Shown in pieces: positions 9,435 through 16,833 of a stretch of 51,015 nucleotides of DNA. How positions within the stretch are numbered: position 1 is the stretch's first letter; each line of letters opens with the position of its first letter. Source of the DNA: an uncultured Saprospiraceae bacterium (lineage in GTDB: Bacteria; Bacteroidota; Bacteroidia; Chitinophagales; Saprospiraceae); contig CALJVI010000228.1 of assembly GCA_937974575.1 (NCBI GenBank), positions 1 through 51,015 on the forward strand, read 5' to 3'. A program made the translations under genes and the position numbers. Under the pieces are notes generated by a model. It had not been told where the DNA came from. It saw only the letters and a program-made list of their open reading frames with translations, and made no database searches.

Positions 9435-9530
9435 AAAAGAATAGTGATCTTAGTTTTATTTTTTAATCACTCCGGTAGTTTCATTTTTGATGACTTTACT
9501 TAAGCTACTTGAAACCCTTATTATTCATAG

Positions 9531-9569
9531 TTTGACAACGGTGAACCATTCTAGAATGGAGCTGTCAAA
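9531..9569. repeat. Nested palindrome between homogentisate dioxygenase and araC
   Basis: A perfect 14-bp palindrome CCATTCTAGAATGG (9546-9559) sits inside an outer inverted repeat TTTGACA/TGTCAAA (9531-9537, 9563-9569). It lies about 100 bases downstream of the homogentisate dioxygenase stop. No T-run follows on the minus strand, so it is not a typical terminator; an operator or RNA-end structure is possible. Confidence 0.4.
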
Positions 9570-9670
9570 TGTCCCATCCATTCTATTTTTATTTCAAGTT
9601 TAAAATAATCCAAAAGGAATATTATATAAGGAGAAACCTGAATCTCTGAGAATATTAACGTGTGATATAT

Positions 9671-10825
9671 TTAAACCCAAGATTTGTAATATTTACCATC
9701 ATCAATCTTTAAACCGTTTTCGGTAACCATTAAGGGTTTAAATGTATCAATCATTACAGCTAATTCTTCTGTTTCTTTTTGCCCAATACTTCCTTCATAA
9801 GTTCCAGGATGTGGGCCATGTGGAATACCTGCAGGATGTAAAGAAATATTACCTGGTGCAACATCTGTTCGACTCATAAAGTCTCCATCTACATAATACA
9901 ACATCTCATCTGAATCGATGTTCGAATGATTGTAAGGAGCGGGGATAGACTTCGGGTGATAATCATATAATCTTGGACAAAAAGAGCAAATAACAAATGC
10001 ATTAGTTTCAAATGTTTGATGTACTGGAGGTGGTTGATGTATTCTTCCAGTTATTGGTTCAAAATTATGGATTGAAAAACCGTAAGGATAATTGAATCCA
10101 TCCCAACCAATTAAATCAAAGGGATGTGAAGCATAAAGTAATTCATAAAGGACACCTTGCTTTTTTACTTTAATAATGAAATCACCTTTTTCATCATGTG
10201 TTTCCAAGTTTTCAGGTAGCTTATAGTCCCTTTCGCAGAACGGGGAATGTTCTAGTAGTTGACCAAACCGATTTCGGTATCGTTTAGGGGTGTAAATAGG
10301 ATGGAATGATTCCGCAAATAGGATACGATTATCTTTTGTTTTAAATTCAATTTTATAAATCATTCCTCTAGGAATAATTAAATAATCTCCATACTCAAAT
10401 TCAATATTCCCAACTAATGTCTTAAGTGTTCCTTCACCTTTGTGGATGAAAAGCATTTCATCTGCATCCGTATTTTTATAGAAGTATGATGACATCGATT
10501 CACGAGGAGCGGCTACTCCTATATGTACGTCGTTGTTCACTAATAGAGGTTCTCTGGAATCTAAAAAATCGTCTACAGGAGCGGTATCGAAACCTATTAA
10601 TTTCCTGCTAGTAATATTCTTTTTAACTGCAATTTTAGGACTTACATCTTTCTGCCCCAAAATTTCTTTGAGCATTGTAGGTCGCTGATGGTGATATAAT
10701 AGAGTTGACATTCCGTCAAAACCAATTGTGCCAAATAGCTGTTCGTAATAGAGATTCCCATTAGGTTTATGGAATTGAGTGTGTCTCTTCTTTGGAATTT
10801 TCCCAAGTTTATGATAGATAGGCAT
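9671..10825 (-). CDS. hmgA: Homogentisate 1,2-dioxygenase
   Basis: 384 aa, the usual length for the shorter Bacteroidota form (the human enzyme is about 445). It is a cupin-fold, Fe(II)-dependent ring-cleavage enzyme that opens homogentisate to maleylacetoacetate. The N-terminus KKRHTQFHKPNGNLYYEQL is typical. Iron ligands and active-site residues are visible in YNHSNIDSDEMLYY (His and Glu) and HPAGIPHGPHPG (His, about residues 330-345). It is the last gene of a three-gene operon, 15 bases after the FAD monooxygenase. No maleylacetoacetate isomerase or fumarylacetoacetase is present in the window, so the pathway must be completed elsewhere. A paralogue acting on a related hydroquinone cannot be excluded. 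Confidence 0.87.
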   Translation of the reverse strand: MPIYHKLGKIPKKRHTQFHKPNGNLYYEQLFGTIGFDGMSTLLYHHQRPTMLKEILGQKDVSPKIAVKKNITSRKLIGFDTAPVDDFLDSREPLLVNNDVHIGVAAPRESMSSYFYKNTDADEMLFIHKGEGTLKTLVGNIEFEYGDYLIIPRGMIYKIEFKTKDNRILFAESFHPIYTPKRYRNRFGQLLEHSPFCERDYKLPENLETHDEKGDFIIKVKKQGVLYELLYASHPFDLIGWDGFNYPYGFSIHNFEPITGRIHQPPPVHQTFETNAFVICSFCPRLYDYHPKSIPAPYNHSNIDSDEMLYYVDGDFMSRTDVAPGNISLHPAGIPHGPHPGTYEGSIGQKETEELAVMIDTFKPLMVTENGLKIDDGKYYKSWV

Positions 10826-10840
10826 AGTGTAATTTTTAAC

Positions 10841-12634
10841 TTATTCCTTAACTTTCTTTGCGGTTGCAAGAATGTCTTTCAATTCTACTTCACTAATTTT
10901 TTCTAGAAACAGCAAAAGTAATTTACTATTTAGAAGTTCGCTTTCAGATTTATTTAGCCCTTTATGTGCATCAATTAGTTGTTTGTATTTATCATCATTT
11001 TTATACTTAGTAAATAAATCGGGTATAGATTCAATGATTGTTTGATTTTGTTTTTCGCCTAAAGCTCGTTGGAAAGCACTCGTGATAGTTTTAGTGTCTA
11101 CTGTTCGGCCGCGAGCAATGATATGATGGTCAGGACGGATCAAGTACCATGAATTATCCCTAAAGTCATATTTTTGAATAATATCAGTATCTAAGTCGGA
11201 TATAGTAATCACTTTAATCAAATCATGTTGAAAACTTATTTGACCATATACTAAAAGTGAAAAATCATTTCCTAAAGAATCAATCAAGAAACCATCATTG
11301 AGGACAGCGTCTTTAGCTGTATAGCCTAGCTGTATTTCTGTTTCCCATTCGGTATCGAATTCGGGGCTATTCAAAGAGGAATTCACATAACGAAAGGGGT
11401 TAGATAATCTGCCGCTATTTATTAAAGTACGAGCAAAAGAATTGTGCTGTGCTAAATCCAAAGCTGCATTTCTAAACTGTAAACTTATTTCTGATTTTGG
11501 AGAAATGAAATCTGTTGCATTAGTGGAATGAAATATGTTTTCATTGGTAGCATCACTTCTTTCTTCATCATAGCTATTAAGAAGGTTCCTAGGAGCTTGC
11601 TTTTTTAGTATATAAGCGAGTTTCCATATTAAATTATCTACATCCTGTACACCACCATTTGCTCCTCTAGCCCCAAATGGAGATACTAAATGAGCGGAAT
11701 CACCAGCAAAGATTATTCTATTGTGAACAAATTTTGCCATCCGCATACATCTAAATTGATAGATGCTTGTCCATTCTAGTTCGAATTTTACATCATCCCC
11801 TAGCATCTGTCGCAATCGCTCTTTTATCCGTTCTTGGTCAATCTCTTCATCTTTGTCAATCTCTTGACCTAGTTGTAAGTCAATTCTCCAAACTCCATCT
11901 GGTTGTTTATGCAAGAGTGCTGAATAGTCCTTGTTAAATGGGGGATCAAACCAAAACCATCGCTCTGTAGGAAAATTATTTTCCATAGTGATATCTGCAA
12001 TCAAAAAATTTTCTTCAAATTTTTCACCCTCGTATGGAATGTTCAATTTTGTTCTGGTAGGACTTTTTACGCCGTCACATGCAATTAAGTACTCTGCTTC
12101 AAGGAGGTAGTTTTCTTCCGGTGTTTTTATTGTGATTTTAACCTTTTCTTCATCTTGTTCAACGTCAATCAGTTCTTGTTCCCATCTTAAATCTATAAGT
12201 GGGCTTTCATGAATCGCATCGACAAGATATTCTTCAAAGTAGTATTGTTGTAGGTTGATAAAGGCTGGAATTTTATGGCCATCCTCTGGCAATAAATTAA
12301 ATTCATACGATAGGTCTTCATTGTAGAAAACTTTGCCAACATTCCATACGATACCTTTGTCCAGCATCTTATCCACCAAGCCCAATCGATTTATGATTTC
12401 TAGTGTTTTTTTTGCAAAGCAAATCGCTCGACTTCCTAGGACCACCGTGTTTTCTTTCATTATAATTACGCACGAAATTCCACGGGATGCTAGATCTAAT
12501 GCAGCGACTAGTCCTGTAGGGCCACCCCCAACAATGACTACTTGATGTCTAACTGGTGTTGATTTATCTTGATCAGGTGATCTTTGGTAATGAAATATCG
12601 GATTCGTGTATGTCTTTGGTTTAACCCATTTCAT
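10841..12634 (-). CDS. FAD-dependent aromatic monooxygenase (MhpA/PheA-like hydroxylase)
   Basis: 597 aa, consistent with the class A flavoprotein hydroxylases that carry a C-terminal thioredoxin-like domain. Motifs are the dinucleotide-binding VVIVGGGPTGLVAALDLASRG at about residue 30, the DG motif in LIACDGVKSPTR, and the second FAD motif IIFAGDSAHLVSPFGARG followed by NGGVQDVDNLIWKLA. It would hydroxylate a phenolic ring using NAD(P)H and O2. Placed between an MBL protein (3-base gap) and homogentisate dioxygenase (15-base gap), an attractive reaction is formation of homogentisate or a substituted hydroquinone, e.g. from 3-hydroxyphenylacetate (inference only). Regulation is probably shared across the operon. 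Confidence 0.87.
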   Translation of the reverse strand: MKWVKPKTYTNPIFHYQRSPDQDKSTPVRHQVVIVGGGPTGLVAALDLASRGISCVIIMKENTVVLGSRAICFAKKTLEIINRLGLVDKMLDKGIVWNVGKVFYNEDLSYEFNLLPEDGHKIPAFINLQQYYFEEYLVDAIHESPLIDLRWEQELIDVEQDEEKVKITIKTPEENYLLEAEYLIACDGVKSPTRTKLNIPYEGEKFEENFLIADITMENNFPTERWFWFDPPFNKDYSALLHKQPDGVWRIDLQLGQEIDKDEEIDQERIKERLRQMLGDDVKFELEWTSIYQFRCMRMAKFVHNRIIFAGDSAHLVSPFGARGANGGVQDVDNLIWKLAYILKKQAPRNLLNSYDEERSDATNENIFHSTNATDFISPKSEISLQFRNAALDLAQHNSFARTLINSGRLSNPFRYVNSSLNSPEFDTEWETEIQLGYTAKDAVLNDGFLIDSLGNDFSLLVYGQISFQHDLIKVITISDLDTDIIQKYDFRDNSWYLIRPDHHIIARGRTVDTKTITSAFQRALGEKQNQTIIESIPDLFTKYKNDDKYKQLIDAHKGLNKSESELLNSKLLLLFLEKISEVELKDILATAKKVKE

Positions 12635-12637
12635 GAT

Positions 12638-13588
12638 TTAAGCATTAAGTTTTTTCCACATTTCAATATCTATTTCGTCTGTCCAAATCTCTGGATGTTC
12701 TATACCTTTAGCTTCATCATATGCTCGTTTTGCATTGAAGTGCATACAATGTTCAAAAATGACCCAATGACCAAATTTTGGAGTCATAGCCTTTAACATT
12801 CTTTGATAACAGGTCTTCAAATCCTCACCAGCAGTTACACTCATTAGTGCTTGGTTATATAGCATTGAGGTGTATTCTGCAGTTCCATTAATTGCTTCTA
12901 AGCATTCTAATTCTGTTTTTAATGCTTCTCCTCTTCCTGGGACTAGTGCTTTAGGTTTAAGCGCTGCTAGTCTTTGTAGAGTGCCTCCCCACTTTTTTAG
13001 CTGTGCATCTCCACAGTACGGAGTTGCACCGTACTCTACCAAATCGCCTGCAAAACAGACTCTTTCTTCAGGTAACCAAGCAATGATATCACCACGAGTA
13101 TGTCCTTCTCCAATGTGAATCAGTTCAACTTTTTTGTTTCCTAAATCAACAGTCATTTTATCTGTGAACGTCATTGTTGGATAAGTCAATCCGCTAATAC
13201 TTTCGTGGCCTCTAAACAGTCTTGGAAAACGACCAAATTCTGAATCCCAATCTTGCTTTCCGCGCTCCATTATCATCTCCCATGTTTTATGCGATGTGAT
13301 AATTTCATCAGCTTGATAAGCACTAGCTCCCAAAACCCTGACAGCATGATAATGTGTCAATACTAAATATTTGATAGGTTTATCTGTAACTGATCGGACT
13401 TTCGCAATAACATCTTCTGCCATTCGTGGCGTGGCTTGCGCTTCTATTACCATCACACAATCATCTCCAATGATGACTCCACTGTTAGGGTCTCCTTCAG
13501 CTGTGTACCCGTAGGCTCCTTTTGCTAATTCAACAAATGATTTTTTCTTCTCTCCTAGATCTCCCTGAGATGCAAATGTTTTTGACAT
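12638..13588 (-). CDS. Metallo-beta-lactamase-fold protein with one metal site missing
   Basis: 316 aa from the ATG at 13588; an upstream in-frame ATG at 13642 adds 18 residues with no clear family match. The MBL fold is clear (VLTHYHAVRVLGAS, IGEGHTRGDIIAWLP, VCFAGDLVEYG, LVPGRGEALKT). The usual HxHxDH motif reads HYHAVR and the C-terminal GHG reads GRG. The three site-1 histidines (both in HYH, and in GHT) and the bridging Asp (AGD) remain, while the Asp and two His of site 2 are replaced. It is therefore probably mono-metallic or non-hydrolytic. It heads an operon with an FAD monooxygenase and homogentisate dioxygenase, suggesting action on an aromatic substrate or ring-cleavage intermediate (inference). 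Confidence 0.8.
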   Translation of the reverse strand: MSKTFASQGDLGEKKKSFVELAKGAYGYTAEGDPNSGVIIGDDCVMVIEAQATPRMAEDVIAKVRSVTDKPIKYLVLTHYHAVRVLGASAYQADEIITSHKTWEMIMERGKQDWDSEFGRFPRLFRGHESISGLTYPTMTFTDKMTVDLGNKKVELIHIGEGHTRGDIIAWLPEERVCFAGDLVEYGATPYCGDAQLKKWGGTLQRLAALKPKALVPGRGEALKTELECLEAINGTAEYTSMLYNQALMSVTAGEDLKTCYQRMLKAMTPKFGHWVIFEHCMHFNAKRAYDEAKGIEHPEIWTDEIDIEMWKKLNA

Positions 13589-13633
13589 AATACTATGATT
13601 GTTTATTTTTTCAAAAATAGAAAGGATATCATC

Positions 13634-13654
13634 ACACTTCATGCACTAAAGTGT
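13634..13654. promoter_or_regulatory. Inverted repeat ACACTT-N9-AAGTGT upstream of the MBL/homogentisate operon
   Basis: A 6-9-6 perfect inverted repeat lies 46 bases upstream of the preferred MBL start at 13588 and overlaps the alternative start at 13642. It is a plausible operator. If 13642 were the true start, it would lie inside the coding sequence. Confidence 0.25.
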
Positions 13655-13698
13655 AATTTTTATTAATAGTTTATACGGAGCTTTTGACGCAGATTAAA

Positions 13699-13715
13699 TA
13701 TCATTTTCAATGATA
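13699..13715. promoter_or_regulatory. Palindrome TATCATT-ttc-AATGATA, candidate operator
   Basis: A perfect 7-3-7 inverted repeat lies about 110 bases upstream of the MBL/FAD-monooxygenase/homogentisate dioxygenase operon, in the 13643-13953 divergent region shared with the membrane-protein pair. The region holds no gene; the ORF called on the minus strand at 13841-14038 has no family features. Confidence 0.35.
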
Positions 13716-13953
13716 CTATTCCACTTTTTACTTAGATTTCAACAAGAAATAATATATGTATACAATCTTTAAACATGTAGTGGTGTGAAACTTGATGAGG
13801 TCAGTATTCACAGAAGGGGAGTTTACACGATCAAGCCATCTTACCGCCCAAACTTCGATAGAATGCTATATCCTACTCTCATACCCATCCTAAAACATTC
13901 GCTCAACAAAACCATCATTTCTTTGTCTATACTATGACCATCGTGTATACCAG

Positions 13954-14367
13954 ATGATAGATATAGAATTACTAAAATTATTATTGGATGCTGGCTTACT
14001 CGTTTTGATTTGGCTGGTACAGCTAGTGGTCTACCCAAGCTTTACATATTACAATGAAGATCAGCTTAAGCAGTGGCATAAAAACTATACCGCCAAGATC
14101 ACCATTATAGTACTTCCTATGATGCTGGGCCAACTGTTCCTGTACATGTATTCTGCTTTATACTCATCTGCAACATTGGATTACTTGATGGCTGCACTAG
14201 TGATAATGACATGGGTAGTCACATTTGTGATAGCAGTCCCTTTGCATAGGAAGCTAGATAAAATGCCTAACACAGTAGAAGTGAGAAAAAAGTTGATTAG
14301 GACCAATTGGATTCGAACTTGTTTATGGACTATTATTTTTATCACCAGTTATATAAGATATGCATAG
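13954..14367 (+). CDS. Small four-helix membrane protein, function unknown
   Basis: 137 aa with about four membrane segments (residues ~7-27, 48-68, 75-95, 115-134) and a charged linker, RKLDKMPNTVEVRKKL, between the third and fourth. I do not recognise a named family; proteins of this look are common in marine Bacteroidota. Its last 8 bases (ATGCATAG) overlap the start of the next membrane-protein gene, so the pair is translationally coupled and probably works together. Confidence 0.72.
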   Translation: MIDIELLKLLLDAGLLVLIWLVQLVVYPSFTYYNEDQLKQWHKNYTAKITIIVLPMMLGQLFLYMYSALYSSATLDYLMAALVIMTWVVTFVIAVPLHRKLDKMPNTVEVRKKLIRTNWIRTCLWTIIFITSYIRYA

Positions 14368-14755
14368 TAAAGATTGGATGAAGACGGTTATGAAATTGGC
14401 TGCAGTGTATAATATATTATGGGGGGCTTGGGTTGTCCTCTTTCCATTGTCTTTTTTTCATTTAACGGGTATGGAGGAGCCCTTACATCCTATGATTTGG
14501 CAGGGTATGGGTATGGTCATTGGTGTATTTGGATTAGGCTATTGGCTGTCTTCTTACAATCCTGTCAAGCATTGGCCCATCGTAGCTGTCGGGTTTTTAG
14601 GGAAAATATTTGGCCCCATTGGTTTTGTTATGAACTACGCCATAGGTGCGGTTCCAGCTAGCTTTGGGTATACCTTGCTTACAAATGACCTGATCTGGTG
14701 GATCCCTTTCTTCCTTATTTTAAATGAGGTTCGTAAAAAGAATTGGGCTTTGTAG
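14360..14755 (+). CDS. Small membrane protein, function unknown
   Basis: 131 aa, about four hydrophobic segments, with PLSFFHLTGMEEP near the N-terminus and a cluster of tryptophans (NDLIWWIPFF) near the C-terminus. Related Bacteroidota/proteobacterial proteins are sometimes labelled 'alkyl hydroperoxide reductase', but no redox-active cysteine motif is visible, so I would not use that name. It overlaps the preceding membrane-protein gene by 8 bases. No terminator was seen directly after it. Confidence 0.7.
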   Translation: MHSKDWMKTVMKLAAVYNILWGAWVVLFPLSFFHLTGMEEPLHPMIWQGMGMVIGVFGLGYWLSSYNPVKHWPIVAVGFLGKIFGPIGFVMNYAIGAVPASFGYTLLTNDLIWWIPFFLILNEVRKKNWAL

Positions 14756-14862
14756 CTTAGTTGGGGGATGTAAGCTTCTATGTCAACTAATGCTGGCACA
14801 TGGGTTAAATGGTCAACCATAATTATGAGTTAAAGCAGGAAAAAGAGCTGCTATAATATAAA

Positions 14863-15089
14863 ATGAGTAATCACTAAACCTTAAAGAAGTGCGACAACTT
14901 GCGGAAAAATAATTTGAATTAAACTGCAAAGTAAAGGTCTTATTACTTTGCTATGACGGCAACAATTTCGTTGGCCAAGCGATATTCAATAATGAACCCG
15001 TTGAAGGTGCGAATTTTAGATTGTCAGAGATAGTTGTTGCAGATTTAGATTTGGGCAGGAGTCAAGACCAAATGCTTATTGATCATTAA
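14863..15089 (+). pseudogene. Decayed coding remnant (unknown family)
   Basis: Reading in the frame of TCA at 14871 gives coding-like sequence (SLNLKEVRQLAEK, a TAA at 14910, then FELNCKVKVLLLCYDGNN onward to ADLDLGRSQDQMLIDH and a TAA at 15087-15089). An ATG at 14863 is two bases out of frame with it. The long open stretch after the internal stop, with no start codon, looks like the tail of a gene inactivated by a stop and a shift. I do not recognise the family. The rest of 14756-15166 shows nothing else. Confidence 0.35.
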
Positions 15090-15150
15090 ATAATAATGGT
15101 TATTGAACTCTTGAGGTGATTGGCTTAGCTTATATCATCCCGACGTAAAG

Positions 15151-15166
15151 TTGCTTAGTTAAGCAA
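15151..15166 (-). terminator. Weak hairpin after the DUF6169-like gene
   Basis: TTGCTTA-gt-TAAGCAA abuts the stop codon of the minus-strand gene at 15167. The loop is very short and the following T-run is poor (CTTTACG on the minus strand), so termination is only possible. Confidence 0.3.
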
Positions 15167-15661
15167 TTAAATTTTCTGTTTAAATATTTCTGGATTATCG
15201 AATTCGATAATAAGTTCTATTAGCTTAGGGTGGTTATTTTGAATTACCATACCAGTATAGTATGTGAATTCTTCTTCAATGCTATACAGTTCTTTAGCCT
15301 CGAAAGTAAAAAGAGCCTTGTTTTCTAATTTGTTATACCAAGTGTTAAAGCGCCTCATTCTACCAAGGTGCTTATTATCTAATGAGTCACAAATGAAAAT
15401 AATAGGACAATTATATTTTTCTATGAATCTTGTCATAGCAAATGAAATGGTCTCCATTATTCGTTGACCTACATCTGGTTTTTGTCCTTTCTTTTCTCCA
15501 ATCCTATTGAATGACACTTCGTATATGTCACAGTCAATCAAGTCCATTGGCAATAGATGTGACGAACTAGAAAAGGAAACTTTATATTGAGTTTCTACTA
15601 ATTCCTCAACCTCAAAATAGTATTCAAATTCAGAAAATTGGTATAAAGGATACCTACTCAA
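15167..15661 (-). CDS. DUF6169-like hypothetical protein
   Basis: 164 aa, soluble. The central segment resembles my memory of DUF6169 proteins of Bacteroidota: a basic/aromatic N-terminus (YPLYQFSEFEYYFEVE), GQRIMETISFAMTRFIEKYN, then IIFICDSLDNKHLGRMRRFNTWYN and a closing alpha/beta segment. The function of that family is unknown. The ORF uses TTG at 15661, which overlaps the stop of a 45-codon ORF upstream by 8 bases (TTGAGTAG), so translation of the two is probably coupled. Small gene pairs like this next to a tRNA gene are often toxin-antitoxin or phage-defence modules, but nothing in the sequence proves that. Confidence 0.6.
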   Translation of the reverse strand: MSRYPLYQFSEFEYYFEVEELVETQYKVSFSSSSHLLPMDLIDCDIYEVSFNRIGEKKGQKPDVGQRIMETISFAMTRFIEKYNCPIIFICDSLDNKHLGRMRRFNTWYNKLENKALFTFEAKELYSIEEEFTYYTGMVIQNNHPKLIELIIEFDNPEIFKQKI

Positions 15662-15791
15662 CTAATTTAAGCTGAGTTAAGTCAATAGGGGTTTGTTTGG
15701 AAGAAGCTGCATTTCTTTTTCCTTTATCTTTTAGGATCTTTTTGATCCTTATGGCTGAGTCGCCTTTGATGTGTACTTTTTTAATTGTCAT
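15654..15791 (-). CDS. 45-codon ORF coupled to the DUF6169-like gene
   Basis: Not in the ORF track. ATG at 15791, stop TAG at 15654-15656, encoding a lysine-rich 45-residue protein (begins MTIKKVHIKGDSAIR, ends PIDLTQLKLVE). It overlaps the downstream TTG start by 8 bases. A TAnnTTTG promoter box lies 11 bases before its ATG. The basic N-terminal half followed by a short acidic tail would suit a small regulator or antitoxin, but the family is not recognised. Support comes from the overlap, the promoter and plausible composition. Confidence 0.55.
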   Translation of the reverse strand: MTIKKVHIKGDSAIRIKKILKDKGKRNAASSKQTPIDLTQLKLVE

Positions 15792-15801
15792 ACAAGTAGT
15801 A

Positions 15802-15809
15802 CAAATATA
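15802..15809 (-). promoter_or_regulatory. TAnnTTTG promoter box for the two-gene DUF6169-like unit
   Basis: TATATTTG on the minus strand (CAAATATA on plus) matches the Bacteroidota -7 box. A start about seven bases downstream would leave only a few leader bases before the ATG at 15791, i.e. an almost leaderless message. No well-spaced -33 TTG was found. Confidence 0.4.
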
Positions 15810-16180
15810 TATAGTATTTATCTCAATAACTATACTAAATATGTTATTTATGTCATTCCTTTATAAAAATAATCAACTTCAGGCCAGTTATTCAATAATA
15901 GAACGCCTTAATCACTGCACTTGGTTCGCAATCTAAGTGTTTTAATAGTTTTTAACATAATATTGATAACCTTAATATGTGCTTGATTATAAGTTGTTTA
16001 AGCCTTCAAAAGCAGTCTGTTTGCACATGAAACTGCTTCATCTTCTTTATATTCTTAACTGGACTCTGAGATAGGGTTGTTCAGAAGTAAGGAACTAGAA
16101 ATAGATCAAGATTTCACAATTTGAGAATGTACAATCTAAAAGTGGGTAAAGATTTATAATTAGGAATAAATTTCGGCCTT

Positions 16181-16216
16181 TATAGATTTAGCTTACGTAA
16201 GCGTTAAGAATCTATA
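16181..16216. repeat. Nested palindrome
   Basis: A perfect 10-bp palindrome CTTACGTAAG (16192-16201) lies within an outer perfect inverted repeat TATAGATT/AATCTATA (16181-16188, 16209-16216). It is only 9 bases upstream of REP-like copy A. Its design mirrors the nested palindrome at 9531-9569, though the sequence differs. Confidence 0.4.
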
Positions 16217-16225
16217 CAGCCAGGA

Positions 16226-16251
16226 GCCTGCCCGACTGAGTCATTCAGGCG
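16226..16251 (+). repeat. REP-like palindromic element, copy A
   Basis: GCCTG...CAGGC outer arms with GACT-g-AGTC inside, followed by a T-run, so it could also act as a terminator. It shares GCCTGCCCGACTGA and TCAGGCG with copy B at 16701-16736 and looks like a 10-base-shorter version of it. Confidence 0.55.
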
Positions 16252-16677
16252 TGCTTTTTTCCACTTGTGGAAGCTTATATTTCACTTATGGGAGCTTTTC
16301 TAGGCAAGTAGTATTAGTTGTCAAATCTCGACATAGTCTCTTGAACGAAGGCATTTAGATGTTTTCAGAGTATATCATTAGGTTTTTAGGATCCATAGCT
16401 GATACGAATTAGAAGTTATTGAGAATTATGATATTCAGTTCCTTACCAAAATTCTCTTTCATATTATCAAACTTATATCTAGATTGATTAGGTAAACATG
16501 AAGGTAAAGAAGATACGGATAGCGGACTTTAGTTTTCTCATTACTTAGTTAATGAGTTGTGGCGTGAAAGAAGTTCAGTGGATTTTGAAAAGAAAACCAA
16601 CCAACCGACAACGATAGTAACAACGAATTATTAATATCTTTGTCAATTGATTGCTTATTAAACAGATACAAGATCTA

Positions 16678-16698
16678 TTTGTACCCCCTGGGGGAATC
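16678..16698. repeat. Direct repeat of the tRNA-Leu 3' end (att-like), distal copy
   Basis: This 21-base stretch matches 16830-16850, the 3' end of the tRNA-Leu gene and its flank, at 20 of 21 positions. About 50 bases further, ACCCGAAGGAA echoes the variable arm of the tRNA. It is either the relic of a duplicated tRNA-Leu interrupted by the REP-like element, or an attachment-site scar. Confidence 0.5.
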
Positions 16699-16700
16699 TC

Positions 16701-16736
16701 CGCCTGACCACGCTGACGCTAGTCAGTCGGGCAGGC
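16701..16736 (-). repeat. REP-like palindromic element, copy B
   Basis: On the minus strand it begins with the same GCCTGCCCGACTGA as copy A and ends TCAGGCG. The inner arms CTGAC-gcta-GTCAG and outer GCCTG/CAGGC form a nested hairpin. It sits inside a degenerate tRNA-Leu-like sequence. Confidence 0.55.
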
Positions 16737-16787
16737 TTGCCAAGCTGTACAGATTGGGAACCATCACACCCGAAGGAATTTGTTTCC

Positions 16788-16832
16788 AAAAAAAAAGCCC
16801 AAACCTCTTACGAGCTTTGAGCTATTTTTTTT
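16788..16832 (-). terminator. Terminator downstream of tRNA-Leu
   Basis: On the minus strand an A/U-flanked hairpin (TAGCTCAAA ... TTTGGGC) is followed by a run of nine T. It begins right after the tRNA 3' end and should terminate its transcript. Confidence 0.6.
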
Positions 16833-16833
16833 G

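Larger units (their letters stand above)
15810..16833. other. Gene-poor kilobase beside tRNA-Leu
   Basis: No convincing gene in either strand over about 1 kb. It contains a nested palindrome (16181-16216), two copies of a palindromic REP-like element (16226-16251 and, inverted, 16701-16736), a second copy of the tRNA-Leu 3' end (16678-16698) and the tRNA terminator. The ORF called at 16640-16882 runs through these elements and into the antisense of the tRNA. Confidence 0.6.

Noticed and set aside
13841-14038. 65-codon minus-strand ORF
   Set aside because: Overlaps the divergent promoter region and the start of the better-supported membrane protein.
14360-14755. Label 'alkyl hydroperoxide reductase' sometimes used for such proteins
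   Set aside because: No redox cysteines; the protein is a small multi-helix membrane protein.
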